A stretch of 58,187 nucleotides of DNA from positions 1-58,187 of the forward strand of contig CAIMVG010000017.1 of NCBI GenBank assembly GCA_903844845.1, written 5' to 3'. This document shows positions 16,629 through 25,539 of the stretch, one piece after another. The stretch comes from an uncultured Dehalococcoidia bacterium. Lineage in GTDB: Bacteria; Chloroflexota; Dehalococcoidia; Dehalococcoidales; UBA1222. Both the position numbers and the translations under genes were made by a program. The first letter of the stretch is position 1. Every line of letters begins with the position of its first letter. The notes beneath the pieces were generated by a model. That model had not been told where the DNA came from and searched no databases. It saw nothing but the letters and a program-made list of their open reading frames with translations.

Positions 16629-17056
16629 TGCGGCCTCCTGAAACTTATCCTTCACGCGGTTAAAAATACCAGCTATATGCCCGTCGGTCAACCCGATGGC
16701 CCAACACTGACGCCGCATTGTCATTGCCGGACTTGCACCACCAATCCATCGGCCTTTCTTCTCTCGTCTCGCCCATGTCATGCCCGGTCATCGGCCTTAA
16801 GCGGGTACTTGAAATTCTTGCCCTCGAGGTTCGAGGAGACCCAGGGTTTCGTCTGCCCCTAATTATCATTGCGAAACGAGCGTGAGCGAGTGCGGCAATC
16901 TCGTACCCATCCCCTCGTGTCATTGCAGAGCTGCAGACCCGTCAATCCAGATTAAAGTTGCCTGCGGACTGAACGGAGCCGCAAATAATTTTTGCGCGAA
17001 CACCTCAACCTATGGACAGCCCTGCTTTCAGGCGAGTATATTGAGAATCAACCACT
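16629..17056. repeat. Gene-free region with diverged TCATTGC...CAATC repeats
   Basis: Copies at 16717-16749 (GTCATTGCCGG...CCAATCCAT), 16864-16903 (TCATTGCG...TGCGGCAATCTCG) and 16919-16950 (GTCATTGCAG...GTCAATCCAG). They are less symmetrical than those at 11.7 and 14.7 kb. No gene is seen. Confidence 0.6.
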
Positions 17057-17072
17057 TTGAGGAGGCAGCTGT

Positions 17073-18227
17073 ATGTTTAAATCGGCTCATCTCTTGGTGA
17101 CGAGAAGCATGACCATGGCGGTGCTTCTGATGTTATTTGCTGCAACACTTGCGGGGTGCGGCGGTACCCGGGAAACACAATCCGCTGGCCCTACGACAAC
17201 CACCGTCTCCTCTGTTACGTCTGCCAAAACAACACTTTCTTCGACAAAATCAACAGCTGGAACCGCCACAGCCAAAACAACTACAACCTCGAACGCGAAC
17301 ACCGGCGGGCTGACCTCAACTGAAGCGTCCAACCTGGCCTGGACCCAGGCTAAAAAGACATTTGGCGACGCCGTACTGTGGCGCCTCGCGCCGGTAAGCG
17401 ACCGCTATTCCACCGTGATAAAACTGGATTCCGACTGGCGAAATAACGACCGTGCTGCCGCATGGTTCGTGTGGTATGCCGATCCTATCGGTGAGAACTG
17501 GCTGCTCATAACTATCTCCGGCAAAAGCATCACCCACACCGATATCGGCACCCGGGGTTCGGTCATGTCGATGGGCGCAGACTGGCCAAGGCAGAGCGCC
17601 AAATATACGATGAAGGATGCGGCCGCGGCTGCTGCCAAACAGGGCGCCAATCTCAGCGCGGTAACGTGGGTTGAGTTTACCTGTGATTACCAGAGCAGCG
17701 ACTACCGGCGTAAACCCTCCTGGGTTTTTGGTATTTCGGACACCCTGGCCAACGGGGGAACCCTGAACTACCGCATCTTTGTCGATGCTATCACAGGCAG
17801 TGTTTCGGGCGCTATCAATGACAGGGATGAAACCATGAAACTGCCGATCGACGTTCAGGCGCTCCAGCAGACGCATGCGGTCAATCATCAGGCCGACCTG
17901 CTGCAGTTCTTCTCATTCATTTCAAAAGGAGACCAGATCACGGCCGTTCGCCAGCTGGCATACCAGGCATCACCCAACGAAACGACGGCGCAGCAGTGGT
18001 TGGCCAACTTCAACAGTATCAAGTCACTGAAAATCGTCTCCGTCGAACAGGTCAACCTCGAGCAGTGGACGGCGACCTGGGAAAGCTACAAGGTGACCCT
18101 CGACATCACAACCAGTGAAAAGCCCGAAAAATACGGCTGGGACAACGGTCGCAACATCCGCTGGGTCACCATCATCCCCCAGGGCGCCGGGGCTTGGAAG
18201 GTGGCGGAACTGGCCCAGAACCCGTGA
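17073..18227 (+). CDS. Lipoprotein of unknown function
   Basis: A 384-residue protein. A signal peptide ends in lipobox LAGC (Cys28 region), followed by a Thr/Ser/Ala-rich linker to about residue 80. A globular region follows, with a Trp-rich part (AAWFVWYADPIGENWLLITI), a repeat-like strand (FVDAITGSVSGAIND) reminiscent of PepSY modules, and a C-terminal segment with many Trp. GAGGAGGC stands before the ATG. The family is not recognised. Confidence 0.85.
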   Translation: MFKSAHLLVTRSMTMAVLLMLFAATLAGCGGTRETQSAGPTTTTVSSVTSAKTTLSSTKSTAGTATAKTTTTSNANTGGLTSTEASNLAWTQAKKTFGDAVLWRLAPVSDRYSTVIKLDSDWRNNDRAAAWFVWYADPIGENWLLITISGKSITHTDIGTRGSVMSMGADWPRQSAKYTMKDAAAAAAKQGANLSAVTWVEFTCDYQSSDYRRKPSWVFGISDTLANGGTLNYRIFVDAITGSVSGAINDRDETMKLPIDVQALQQTHAVNHQADLLQFFSFISKGDQITAVRQLAYQASPNETTAQQWLANFNSIKSLKIVSVEQVNLEQWTATWESYKVTLDITTSEKPEKYGWDNGRNIRWVTIIPQGAGAWKVAELAQNP

Positions 18228-18280
18228 GGCTGCCCATAGGCACGGTGAAGAAATCAGCGGCCCTTCCGCCTGAGGTGGTA

Positions 18281-18619
18281 TTAACTTCGGTAGAAGATGT
18301 AGTAGACCGAACCGGCCAGGTATGCGGCGCTGAGCAGGATCATAAAGAAAGCCCTCAAAACTGTGGCTTTGAACTTCAGCAGTGAAACCAGGGCCAGAAA
18401 CATTATCAGCGCGCCGATGGCACTGCCGGCTAATGCGTAATTCCTGGGCTCAATAGCCAGCCGTCGCACCCATAACCATATACCGATGCCCGCTGCCGCC
18501 GCAGATAAAAGCAGGAATCCCCTTCGTATCACCAGCAGCAGGCTTTTTTTGAAGAACCACCAGCCGATAGCTTTTTTGGGATTGAAGGATTTCAAACCGG
18601 GGAATTCGTTTGTGGGCAT
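18281..18619 (-). CDS. Small membrane protein of unknown function
   Basis: A 112-residue protein with a short soluble N-terminus (FNPKKAIGWWFFKKS) and three hydrophobic segments (about 28-48, 60-82, 88-108). AGGAGG lies six bases before the ATG, which supports the start. It is convergent with the lipoprotein gene. The family is not recognised. Confidence 0.75.
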   Translation of the reverse strand: MPTNEFPGLKSFNPKKAIGWWFFKKSLLLVIRRGFLLLSAAAAGIGIWLWVRRLAIEPRNYALAGSAIGALIMFLALVSLLKFKATVLRAFFMILLSAAYLAGSVYYIFYRS

Positions 18620-18725
18620 CGCAGCCTCCTTGAGGACATGCTATTCGCCTGAGAGGCGGTATTGACTAACGTAATTATAGTCTCAACGGTCAAGCAGGCC
18701 TGGTCATAAGAGCGGATGGATAGGT

Positions 18726-19577
18726 TTATTTCTCTTTGCGTGCTCCGTCGATAGCGGCCTTGGTGAGTTTGACGGCGATGCTTCCGCCCGGCACAACCAT
18801 ACCCAGCACGTCTGCGCCCAGGTCGAACAGCAGGTCGCGTGAAAGCTTACCGTTCAAGGTTTGCCGCAGCGTCTTGCCGCCGGTGGTCATCTGACCCGAA
18901 AGACCGTCGAACTCGGCCACGACCACACGGTCTTTAGGTATCCACCTGTACTCGAAGGCAAAAAGCGGCCGGTAATAAAGCTCCAGACGCTCGATAGTCA
19001 CCTGCTCTTCAAGGATCCTGTCCGCTTGAACCGGCTTTATCATCTCCCCGAGCAACTGGCGCACCACGTAACTGGCTCTTATCTCGGGCGCCACCACGAT
19101 GCCTTCGGGCGCGAAATTTTCCAGCGCGATTTCCTGCCGGGGGTACTTTAGCACAGCCGACAGGTCCTGCCGTTCACCGCTGAGGCCTTCGAAGTAGGCT
19201 TCCTTGCGGTTGTCTTCGTGGCAATGTTCCACACCGGGCAGGAAAAAAGTCAGCGGCCCGTGCTTGTTGTCATTCAGCAGGCAGTAGTCTTTCCCCTCGA
19301 CGGTCACGTTCTTCACTTCCGGTCCGCTAGCCTTGACAGCGAACCTCACGGAACGGTCATAGACATAGTGGCTCAGGCATTGGATGAACCAGAAGGGTTC
19401 GTAGCGCTTCTCGCTGTAGGTGACCTCTATCTCTTCCGCCTTGGGGCGGGAGAAGATACTGGTGATGCCGGAGGCGAAAGCACTCGCCTTTTTGTCCCAT
19501 GCGCGCTCGCGGGCCTGGTCGGGGGTGATGACTTCGGGCAGGAGAAAGGCTTTCTGTTCAACGATCGAGATTTCCAT
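18726..19577 (-). CDS. Conserved-looking soluble protein of unknown function
   Basis: A 283-residue protein without signal peptide or membrane helices. Features are an N-terminal LLPEVITPDQARERAW, an ATPase-free alpha/beta body, a short Cys/His stretch (GVEHCHEDN), a YYRPLFAFEYRW segment like that of a peptide-binding or PepSY-like domain, and a C-terminal hydrophobic Gly-rich helix (VLGMVVPGGSIAVKLTKAA). AGGGAGGC lies before the ATG. I do not recognise the family. Confidence 0.8.
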   Translation of the reverse strand: MEISIVEQKAFLLPEVITPDQARERAWDKKASAFASGITSIFSRPKAEEIEVTYSEKRYEPFWFIQCLSHYVYDRSVRFAVKASGPEVKNVTVEGKDYCLLNDNKHGPLTFFLPGVEHCHEDNRKEAYFEGLSGERQDLSAVLKYPRQEIALENFAPEGIVVAPEIRASYVVRQLLGEMIKPVQADRILEEQVTIERLELYYRPLFAFEYRWIPKDRVVVAEFDGLSGQMTTGGKTLRQTLNGKLSRDLLFDLGADVLGMVVPGGSIAVKLTKAAIDGARKEK

Positions 19578-19769
19578 CAGTCGCCTCCCTGAGCAAATCC
19601 AGTCTCAATATTGGCCTGCATCCTACGGCGCAGGCATCAAGATTTACCGGGGTTCAGCCGCAACTCTTCGTACTATATTTTACCACGCTGTCCAAGAGGC
19701 ATTATCATGTTTTCATCCGGCGCAAGACTTGATGATTTTTATGCTCACACCCTCGTTACCGGCTCAAAA

Positions 19770-19801
19770 TAAATCGAGGCTGGAATGACATTCCAGCCTC
19801 G
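19770..19801 (-). terminator. Terminator downstream of the short DUF4870 gene
   Basis: A 13-bp stem (19775-19787 with 19789-19801, CGAGGCTGGAATG). On the minus strand it is followed by ATTTATTTTG. The stretch 19578-19769 holds no gene. Confidence 0.75.
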
Positions 19802-19846
19802 AACGGGTACAAAGGGCGCTAAATTTATTTCAGTAATACTTGCGGA

Positions 19847-20161
19847 CTAGGCGACTTTGTTAGCCTGCTGCTCGGCAAAATTGCCCACTATGGGCAATTT
19901 GTACATCTTGCCCTGGTAGGCCCTAAGCATAAGAATGATCCAAAGTACAAAGACAGCTATACCGAGGAGCATACTGATTATCCAGCCGATCACTGGGATA
20001 ATAAAAAGAATGATGTAGATGACCATCAGGACAACCGTCAACGCGATGGACTGTACAGCATGAAAGCGTACGAATTTATTTTTCGGCTCGACTAAGAAAA
20101 AGATGAGCCCGGTAACCCAGCCAAAAAGATAGCACAATAATTGCCCGCTGTCAATATGCAT
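19847..20161 (-). CDS. DUF4870 membrane protein (no zinc ribbon)
   Basis: A 104-residue protein matching only the DUF4870 part of the 10987-11565 protein: WVTGLIFFLVEPKNKFVRFHAVQSIAL, then two more helices and YQGKMYKLPIVGNFAEQQA. A stop lies one codon upstream of the ATG, so this start is forced. No SD is visible. TAACTA ends six bases before the ATG, so the message could be leaderless. Composition is AT-rich like the island that follows. Confidence 0.85.
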   Translation of the reverse strand: MHIDSGQLLCYLFGWVTGLIFFLVEPKNKFVRFHAVQSIALTVVLMVIYIILFIIPVIGWIISMLLGIAVFVLWIILMLRAYQGKMYKLPIVGNFAEQQANKVA

Positions 20162-20248
20162 GTTTTATAGTTACACGCGCGTAACAAAATATGAAACATT
20201 TTCCTTCATTAAAACCACGCGTAGTGGACTTCTCGTCAATAAAAGTTG

Positions 20249-20785
20249 TTATCTCGACACGATATTTCCGTTATCAAGAAATACATTCCCAAAAAATATC
20301 CCTGTGCAATAACCTTGAACAGTGACGGTTTGTCCTTTAATCAAACCCGAAATTGAAGAAGCCGATGCGAAATTGCATCCGACCCTTGTAGTCTCCGTTG
20401 AACCGCTAATATAATGGGTTGTCACAAATCCTATTGAGGCAGTCGTACCTGTATTAACGGATCCTATGACACCGTTGATTACAACGGTTTTATTTTTGTA
20501 CTTCGCATCCGACCCACTCGTGTTGGTTGCGTAATCCAAATATAATTGTTGGGCTGTAACCTGCACAGAGCCTGGCTGAATTTGCACCGAATTGATCGTT
20601 GTAGTGATGGTCGATACAGGAAGAGTTACCGTGGTTGATACCATGTTAGTCTGAACGATTGTTGAGGTCAGAGTAATCGGGCTCTGAGGAGTCACATAAG
20701 GCTGGGCTTGGCAGCCGGTTGTTGTAACCAATATAAGCATAGCGCCGAAAAAGCGAAAATTTGGCTTTATTTTAATTGCTTTCAT
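20249..20785 (-). CDS. Lipoprotein with OB-fold (tRNA_anti-like) domain
   Basis: A 178-residue protein. The signal peptide ends in a lipobox (TTTGCQAQ), then a Thr-rich linker. Residues about 75-178 match the tRNA_anti-like OB-fold of secreted proteins: VTAQQLYLDYATN, KYKNKTVVINGVI, LIKGQTVTVQGYC and a terminal strand VFLDNGNI. These domains are envelope proteins of unknown ligand; nucleic acid binding is not implied. The start has only GGTGAGAG upstream. It lies in the AT-rich island. Confidence 0.82.
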   Translation of the reverse strand: MKAIKIKPNFRFFGAMLILVTTTGCQAQPYVTPQSPITLTSTIVQTNMVSTTVTLPVSTITTTINSVQIQPGSVQVTAQQLYLDYATNTSGSDAKYKNKTVVINGVIGSVNTGTTASIGFVTTHYISGSTETTRVGCNFASASSISGLIKGQTVTVQGYCTGIFFGNVFLDNGNIVSR

Positions 20786-20840
20786 CTCTCACCATCAAGC
20801 CACGTTTCTTTAAAAAAATAAATCGATTTTTAACCGGGTT

Positions 20841-21308
20841 CTATTTGACAATGTTAGTCGTAACAATCACCGGTGGAGGCGTGACAGTGATAGTTGTTGT
20901 TCTGGTTACAATTTGAGTCGTTCTAACAGTGTTGACGAGGATCCTCACATAAATCGTATTGTCAGTTGCCTTGATATTTATCTTATCGTCTTCCTTTACC
21001 AATGTCTGAAATGCTGAAACAAACAAATCCTCCGTCTTCAAGGCACCACTATGGTCCGCACTTATTTCTACGGTTACTCGTCCGCTCGCATCACCATAAT
21101 TATGCAGCGTGTATGTAACATTCGCATACCAACCTTGGTCTATGTCCAAAGAGGCACCGTAGGTTAAGTTATCAATTCTGATATCAGGTTGTGGTACACC
21201 TTCATCATACTGGAAATTTGCGGAATTGCTTGAACATGCCATGCATGCCGATAATAATACAATCATTGAGCCTAAAAAGGGCATTTTCTTAGATGCGAAT
21301 ACTTTCAT
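20841..21308 (-). CDS. Lipoprotein of unknown function
   Basis: I use the ATG at 21308 (155 residues); a TTG at 21344 is in frame but adds a poor signal sequence. The lipobox is LLSAC with a second Cys three residues on (CMACSS). The middle has an Ig/CARDB- or FxLYD-like beta pattern (NVTYTLHNYGDASGRVTVEI), and the tail is Thr/Val-rich. No SD is seen. A TTGACT and TATTTT pair 16 bp apart upstream (minus strand, about 21358-21331) may be the promoter. Confidence 0.72.
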   Translation of the reverse strand: MKVFASKKMPFLGSMIVLLSACMACSSNSANFQYDEGVPQPDIRIDNLTYGASLDIDQGWYANVTYTLHNYGDASGRVTVEISADHSGALKTEDLFVSAFQTLVKEDDKINIKATDNTIYVRILVNTVRTTQIVTRTTTITVTPPPVIVTTNIVK

Positions 21309-21398
21309 AATATGCCAATTCAACAAGGTAAAATAGTGCCACAACTTCTTTAGTCAATCTATGTCGGTAGTACAAAACACCGGAATTCGTCTAATGCT

Positions 21399-22151
21399 CT
21401 AGCCCAATAATCGAATCATCTCGTTTATTGATTCTTTTACCTGATTCATCTCAATTGCCATATTTTCAGGGCTAAACTTCGCTATTTTTTCCGAAAAGGC
21501 ATCCAATTCTAAGGACAATTTTTGTATCGCTGCGTTATCGTCATTTTCTGAGACTCGCGCGTATTGCAGACTACGGGTTTTGTTTCGGAGAATTTCCGCC
21601 TTATCTGTAACTTCGTTTAACAGCGCTTTATCACCGGAATTTACTTGAAGCCTCCGAAGTTCACTTGAGACTCTATTGACAGTTTTGTTCAGAGCAAGTC
21701 TTTGAGGTTGGTAAGATGCTATCTTTATTTCTTGTTCAATACCCTCACTCCCGGTTATCCCTAAAACCGCGGTGATCACAAATAAGGCTACCCATTTAAT
21801 AATAACAACCCAAATAAATAATCGCTCAGAACTATAACCTAGTGTTGAATGATGCAATAAATATACGTCGATAATGGCGCTGCCAAAAAGAAAAAGCATC
21901 ATCGTCCATGCGATTGAAGCATGCATCGCGAATGGGAAACGCCCAGGGCCGGTTCTTCTGGATGCTTGTACCATACTTACTGATAAATACCCGAACGCTA
22001 GAAGTTCCAGGGTAGATATGTCTAACATAGCAACCCAATATGCAACGCCCGCGGAGGCCGGGGCCCAATTGATAAACGCCGCCAGCGTCGTAATTAAAAT
22101 GACTATCGCCAGAAGAGCGGCTAGGGTGATTCTTATATTGAATTTGGACAT
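21399..22151 (-). CDS. Membrane protein with C-terminal coiled coil
   Basis: A 250-residue protein. Four hydrophobic segments (about 8-30, 38-62, 78-100, 108-132) are followed by a long charged helical region (about 140-250), rich in Glu/Lys/Leu with heptad-like spacing. GGGGGAT precedes the ATG by 7 nt. The SPFH gene ends only 37 bp upstream, so the two are probably cotranscribed, and the coiled coil could contact the SPFH protein. The family is not recognised. Confidence 0.8.
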   Translation of the reverse strand: MSKFNIRITLAALLAIVILITTLAAFINWAPASAGVAYWVAMLDISTLELLAFGYLSVSMVQASRRTGPGRFPFAMHASIAWTMMLFLFGSAIIDVYLLHHSTLGYSSERLFIWVVIIKWVALFVITAVLGITGSEGIEQEIKIASYQPQRLALNKTVNRVSSELRRLQVNSGDKALLNEVTDKAEILRNKTRSLQYARVSENDDNAAIQKLSLELDAFSEKIAKFSPENMAIEMNQVKESINEMIRLLG

Positions 22152-22188
22152 ATTTTCGATCCCCCTGTCTGTGGAATAAATCCCGAAG

Positions 22189-23343
22189 TTAATTTATTGT
22201 TTTTCCGCACTGAGGGCAAAACTTCATGCCCGATTTAACTGTCGCACCGCAACCAGAACAGGAGGGGGATCCGCTCACCTTCGTTCCGCATTGATGACAA
22301 AATACTTCATTTCCATTTAGCTGTGCTTTACAGGAGGAACAAATGGCCACAGATTCAATCTTATTGCCGCATAGAACGCAAAACTTGCTGTCCTGGGGCA
22401 GGTTTGCGTTGCACTTCGGGCAGGTTGATTGAGTTTGATTATTCAAAGTTGAAGCGGCTGAAAGAGCCTCTTGTGCTTTTTCAGCAAAAGGCTTCACCAT
22501 CGCGGAACCAGCTCCCAACCCGACACCCGCAGCCATAAAAGTGCCGGCAGAGCCTGTATTTTGAGCAGCATTGTTCATGATATCCAACGAGCGAATCATC
22601 TTGTAACGATCGTCACCAAGCTGGTCGACTTCAAGGCGCGCAAAACTTCCCTTTTGTATTTTTTCAAGCTGATTTTCCGGAATCGCAATGTTTTCAACAA
22701 AAAACCTAAGGAGTTCGATACCATATTTTGCAAATTCGTCTTTTAATCTGTCTTCAACAATTTTTGAAATTTCATCGATATTAGAGTTAACGGTAAGCAG
22801 AGACTGGCTGTTTTGTAGCAGATATTTTGCAACCGAATCTTTAACTCTTGATTTGATGGCACCCCTGAAATACTCCAATATTTTGGCGGTGTTCCAGGTA
22901 GAAATTGTTCCAACGATTTGGGTTACAAATACTCGTGAATCTTGGACCTTGAGGCCAAATTGCCCACGGCATGAAACAGAAATTAAGACTTTCAGCTTAG
23001 GGTCTTCAATCAGCATGGGGGTGTCGGTGCCCCATTTATAACTGAGGTTTGAAGTTTTGTTAACGAAGTAAATTTCCGCCGAAAATGGAGTTTTATTTCC
23101 GAACACGGGATCTACGAAAAGACTACCGAGGACCGGAAGATTTTTAGTTGACAATGTATGTGTTCCCGGTTTGAACACGTCTAAAGCCTGTCCTCCTTTA
23201 AAGAAGACGGCTTCCTGGCTCTCATTCACGATAAGTTGAGATCCCAGCATAATATTGTCGGATTCTCCGGTAGATTCCCTGAACCATCTTTGTACCAGTG
23301 TATTAGGGTCTACGAAGTTCTTTTTTATTCTATCCAACGGCAT
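22189..23343 (-). CDS. SPFH 'virion core' family protein with three C-terminal zinc ribbons (YdjI-like)
   Basis: ATG at 23343 is preceded by GAGGAGG, giving 384 residues; the longer TTG start at 23397 is less likely. Residues about 20-280 match the Band_7_1/SPFH group typified by Bacillus YdjI: IKKNFVDPNTLVQRW, IVNESQEAVFFKGGQALDVF, FAKYGIELLRFFVENIAIPE. A Gly/Ala hydrophobic stretch follows, then three zinc ribbons (CPKC...CVLC, CSSC...CHQC, CSGC...CPQC). In Bacillus the homologue lies with other zinc-ribbon membrane proteins and helps recruit a phage-shock-type protein to membranes. A membrane-stress scaffold role is inferred here. Confidence 0.9.
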   Translation of the reverse strand: MPLDRIKKNFVDPNTLVQRWFRESTGESDNIMLGSQLIVNESQEAVFFKGGQALDVFKPGTHTLSTKNLPVLGSLFVDPVFGNKTPFSAEIYFVNKTSNLSYKWGTDTPMLIEDPKLKVLISVSCRGQFGLKVQDSRVFVTQIVGTISTWNTAKILEYFRGAIKSRVKDSVAKYLLQNSQSLLTVNSNIDEISKIVEDRLKDEFAKYGIELLRFFVENIAIPENQLEKIQKGSFARLEVDQLGDDRYKMIRSLDIMNNAAQNTGSAGTFMAAGVGLGAGSAMVKPFAEKAQEALSAASTLNNQTQSTCPKCNANLPQDSKFCVLCGNKIESVAICSSCKAQLNGNEVFCHQCGTKVSGSPSCSGCGATVKSGMKFCPQCGKTIN

Positions 23344-23424
23344 GTGACTTGCCTCCTCTTGGGTTTGTAAAGTGTCCGTCTGTGTTGCTTGAAGCAAAAT
23401 TTGCCAGGATTGAGCGGCAATGTT

Positions 23425-23895
23425 TCATCGAAATTCACCAATAATTCTCCGCTGTCCATCTTTATATTTCCCCAAAATGATCCTGACGATGTCGGCAACC
23501 CACCAAAATACCAAAATACAAGCGAGACCAAGGATAACAATGGTCAAAGGAAGGACTGAACCCAGACCCACCAATCGGGAGAATGGTACAAATATCGCAA
23601 ATGCCAAGCATCCAAATAATAAAACAGAAAAGATTCCGGCCATTATTTTTCCTGTATAAAATCGGTGTACCCCAAATATCCCCAATAATATCGCAAGAAT
23701 AACTGTTGACGATTTCGACCTTGGAAGATCAGATTCTGTCTTCTGGAGAGGCATGATTTGTGTAGGATTGAAGCGATATTCAGAAGGGTTAATTTTAAAA
23801 ACGGCACCGCAATACTCGCAAATAACGTTTGAATCTTGCGGGCTAACCGGTTCTGGTAAAGGTGCCATACACCCAGTGCATTTACTAGGCATCAT
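23425..23895 (-). CDS. TM2 domain protein with N-terminal zinc ribbon
   Basis: A 156-residue protein. A zinc ribbon (CTGCMAPL...CEYCGAVF) is followed by a linker, then the TM2 domain (LLGIFGVHRFYTGKIMAG) and more hydrophobic segments. The C-terminus is basic. No strong SD is seen; two ATG codons are adjacent. It is about 30% alike by eye to the next gene, suggesting a tandem duplication. It lies 81 bp upstream of the SPFH gene. Confidence 0.87.
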   Translation of the reverse strand: MMPSKCTGCMAPLPEPVSPQDSNVICEYCGAVFKINPSEYRFNPTQIMPLQKTESDLPRSKSSTVILAILLGIFGVHRFYTGKIMAGIFSVLLFGCLAFAIFVPFSRLVGLGSVLPLTIVILGLACILVFWWVADIVRIILGKYKDGQRRIIGEFR

Positions 23896-23978
23896 GAATC
23901 ATGAACAGCGAGTTGATGGTATCATGTGGGTTTATCTCACGCTCAACCACTGCTGTTCTGCCAATCATTTCAGTTGTA

Positions 23979-24428
23979 CTACCAAACCACGATTTTTCGG
24001 CTTTCTTTGTCAGCGAAAGCTCCCGCTAAAATCGTGATAAAATCTATGAGCGCCCAAATTGATGTTACTAATAGTCCCCAAAAGGTAAACGATATTACCA
24101 ACATCGCAACGGCTGACCCTGTTTTCCCGGCATAAAAACGATGTGCTCCGAAGATTCCCAAAAAAAATGCTAGTAAAGCAGCTCCAAGTCTAGATTTTGG
24201 GGATATCGTAGAGTTAAAAACACTAGAATTTACCGCTGCATTTGGTTGTGGATAATAAGACTGGTTTCCCGATTGCACATTTATACTAGGAATATTCGGG
24301 GGTTGACCTAGCGGATAGGAAAATTCGACGGGAACGACCCTACCACAATACTCGCACGAAATGTTGATCTGTGAAGATGATTCCGGTTGAGGAAGTGGTG
24401 CCATACATCCCGGGCAATTATTAGGCAT
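23979..24428 (-). CDS. TM2 domain protein with N-terminal zinc ribbon (paralogue)
   Basis: A 149-residue protein with the same layout as its neighbour: CPGCMAPLPQP...CEYCGRVV, an Asn/Pro/Ser-rich linker, then TM2 (FFLGIFGAHRFYAGKTGSA) and a second helix. AAGGAG lies 5-6 bases before the ATG. It is the first gene of the AT-rich run 24428-21399. Confidence 0.88.
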   Translation of the reverse strand: MPNNCPGCMAPLPQPESSSQINISCEYCGRVVPVEFSYPLGQPPNIPSINVQSGNQSYYPQPNAAVNSSVFNSTISPKSRLGAALLAFFLGIFGAHRFYAGKTGSAVAMLVISFTFWGLLVTSIWALIDFITILAGAFADKESRKIVVW

Positions 24429-24560
24429 TTTTCTCCTTGGAGGCTAACCAAGATAGTATCATCGTGTGTGCGTAGAGTCAATAGTAATCTCCCTGACCAT
24501 ACCTCAAAAAACGGAAGGGGGCCAATGTAAGATAACTCTCGCCTTTTCTATGTTTCTCCC

Positions 24561-24595
24561 CAAAAACAAGGACCGGAGGCAAAATGCCCCCGGTC
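24561..24595 (-). terminator. Terminator of the stomatin-like gene
   Basis: Stem GACCGGAGGC (24571-24580) with GCCCCCGGTC (24586-24595), one mismatch. On the minus strand it is followed by CTTGTTTTTG. It is followed upstream by a CTGCTGATAGCTGAG repeat like those at 12.5 and 15.2 kb. 24479-24560 holds no gene. Confidence 0.75.
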
Positions 24596-24634
24596 CGCTG
24601 ACTGCTGATAGCTGAGTGCTGACAGCTTCTCGGT

Positions 24635-25501
24635 TTACCCCGCCTTCTTTTCGTCCACACCCATCAGATTGCCGATGACGTTCATCAGCGAGGAACCCGA
24701 AGGCACCACGATCTTGGCATTGGTAGAAAGCGACTTTTCGACCGCCTCCAGCTTGCGCAGGACCTGTGCGTTGCCCTTGAAATACAGGTTGGCTGCTTCG
24801 TTGACCAGCTTGATGGCTTCGGCTTCGCCTTCGGCCCTGAGGATGGTGGACTGCTTGTCCGCTTCCGCGAGCTTGATGACCGCGCGGCGCCTGCCGTCTG
24901 CCTCGGTTTCGGCAGCGGTGGCGGTGTCGATGGCGGCTATCTTTTCGTTCTCCGCCTTGACCACTTTATTCATGGTGGCCTGGACGTCCGGCGGCGGGTT
25001 TATCTCTTTTAGTTCGGTGCGCACGATCTCGATGCCCCAGCGCTGGGTTTCGGTGAACAGGGTGTCATAAAGCGCGCTGTTGATGCGCCCGCGCTCACTG
25101 TTGGCGGAACGCAGGGTCAGCGTGCCGATGATATTTCTGAGCGTCGTGCGCGCCAGGTTCACTATCTGCCGTTCGTAATTGCGCACGTTATAAAGACAGG
25201 CTTTAACGTCTTCTTCTGAATCCTTCACTTTGAAGTACACCTGGGCATCGACGGTGGCGTTGAGGTTATCGTTGGTGATGATCTCCTGGGGCTCGGCGTC
25301 CACCATCTGTTCGGTGATGTTCACCAGGTACATCTTTTCCGCGAAAGGCACCATGAAATGCATGCCGGGAGACGCGAAGCGGTTATATTTGCCGAACCGT
25401 TCGACGAGGCCCCTCTGCGTCGGGCGCACGATCTTCACGGCCGAGGCGACTACCCATATTGCCAGGATTACGATGACAGCGAGCACTACTAAAGTTGCCA
25501 T
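24635..25501 (-). CDS. SPFH/Band 7 stomatin-like protein (paraslipin type)
   Basis: A 288-residue protein. It has one N-terminal membrane helix (about 3-22), then the SPFH domain with hallmarks VERFGKYNRFASPGMHF and EIVRTELKEINPPPDVQATM, followed by an Ala/Glu-rich coiled coil (AETEADGRRRA...ILRAEGEAEAIK). Such proteins form membrane ring scaffolds, often with an NfeD partner, which is not seen here. AGGAGG precedes the ATG. The next gene upstream is a small membrane protein 38 bp away, which could be a functional partner. Confidence 0.94.
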   Translation of the reverse strand: MATLVVLAVIVILAIWVVASAVKIVRPTQRGLVERFGKYNRFASPGMHFMVPFAEKMYLVNITEQMVDAEPQEIITNDNLNATVDAQVYFKVKDSEEDVKACLYNVRNYERQIVNLARTTLRNIIGTLTLRSANSERGRINSALYDTLFTETQRWGIEIVRTELKEINPPPDVQATMNKVVKAENEKIAAIDTATAAETEADGRRRAVIKLAEADKQSTILRAEGEAEAIKLVNEAANLYFKGNAQVLRKLEAVEKSLSTNAKIVVPSGSSLMNVIGNLMGVDEKKAG

Positions 25502-25539
25502 ATTTTTTAAACCTCCTGTTAATCAGCTTTAAATAGATA

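Noticed and set aside
16629-16781. 51-codon N-terminal extension of the M23-like lipoprotein
   Set aside because: Translates repeat DNA and would bury the signal peptide; AGGAGG marks the ATG at 16628.
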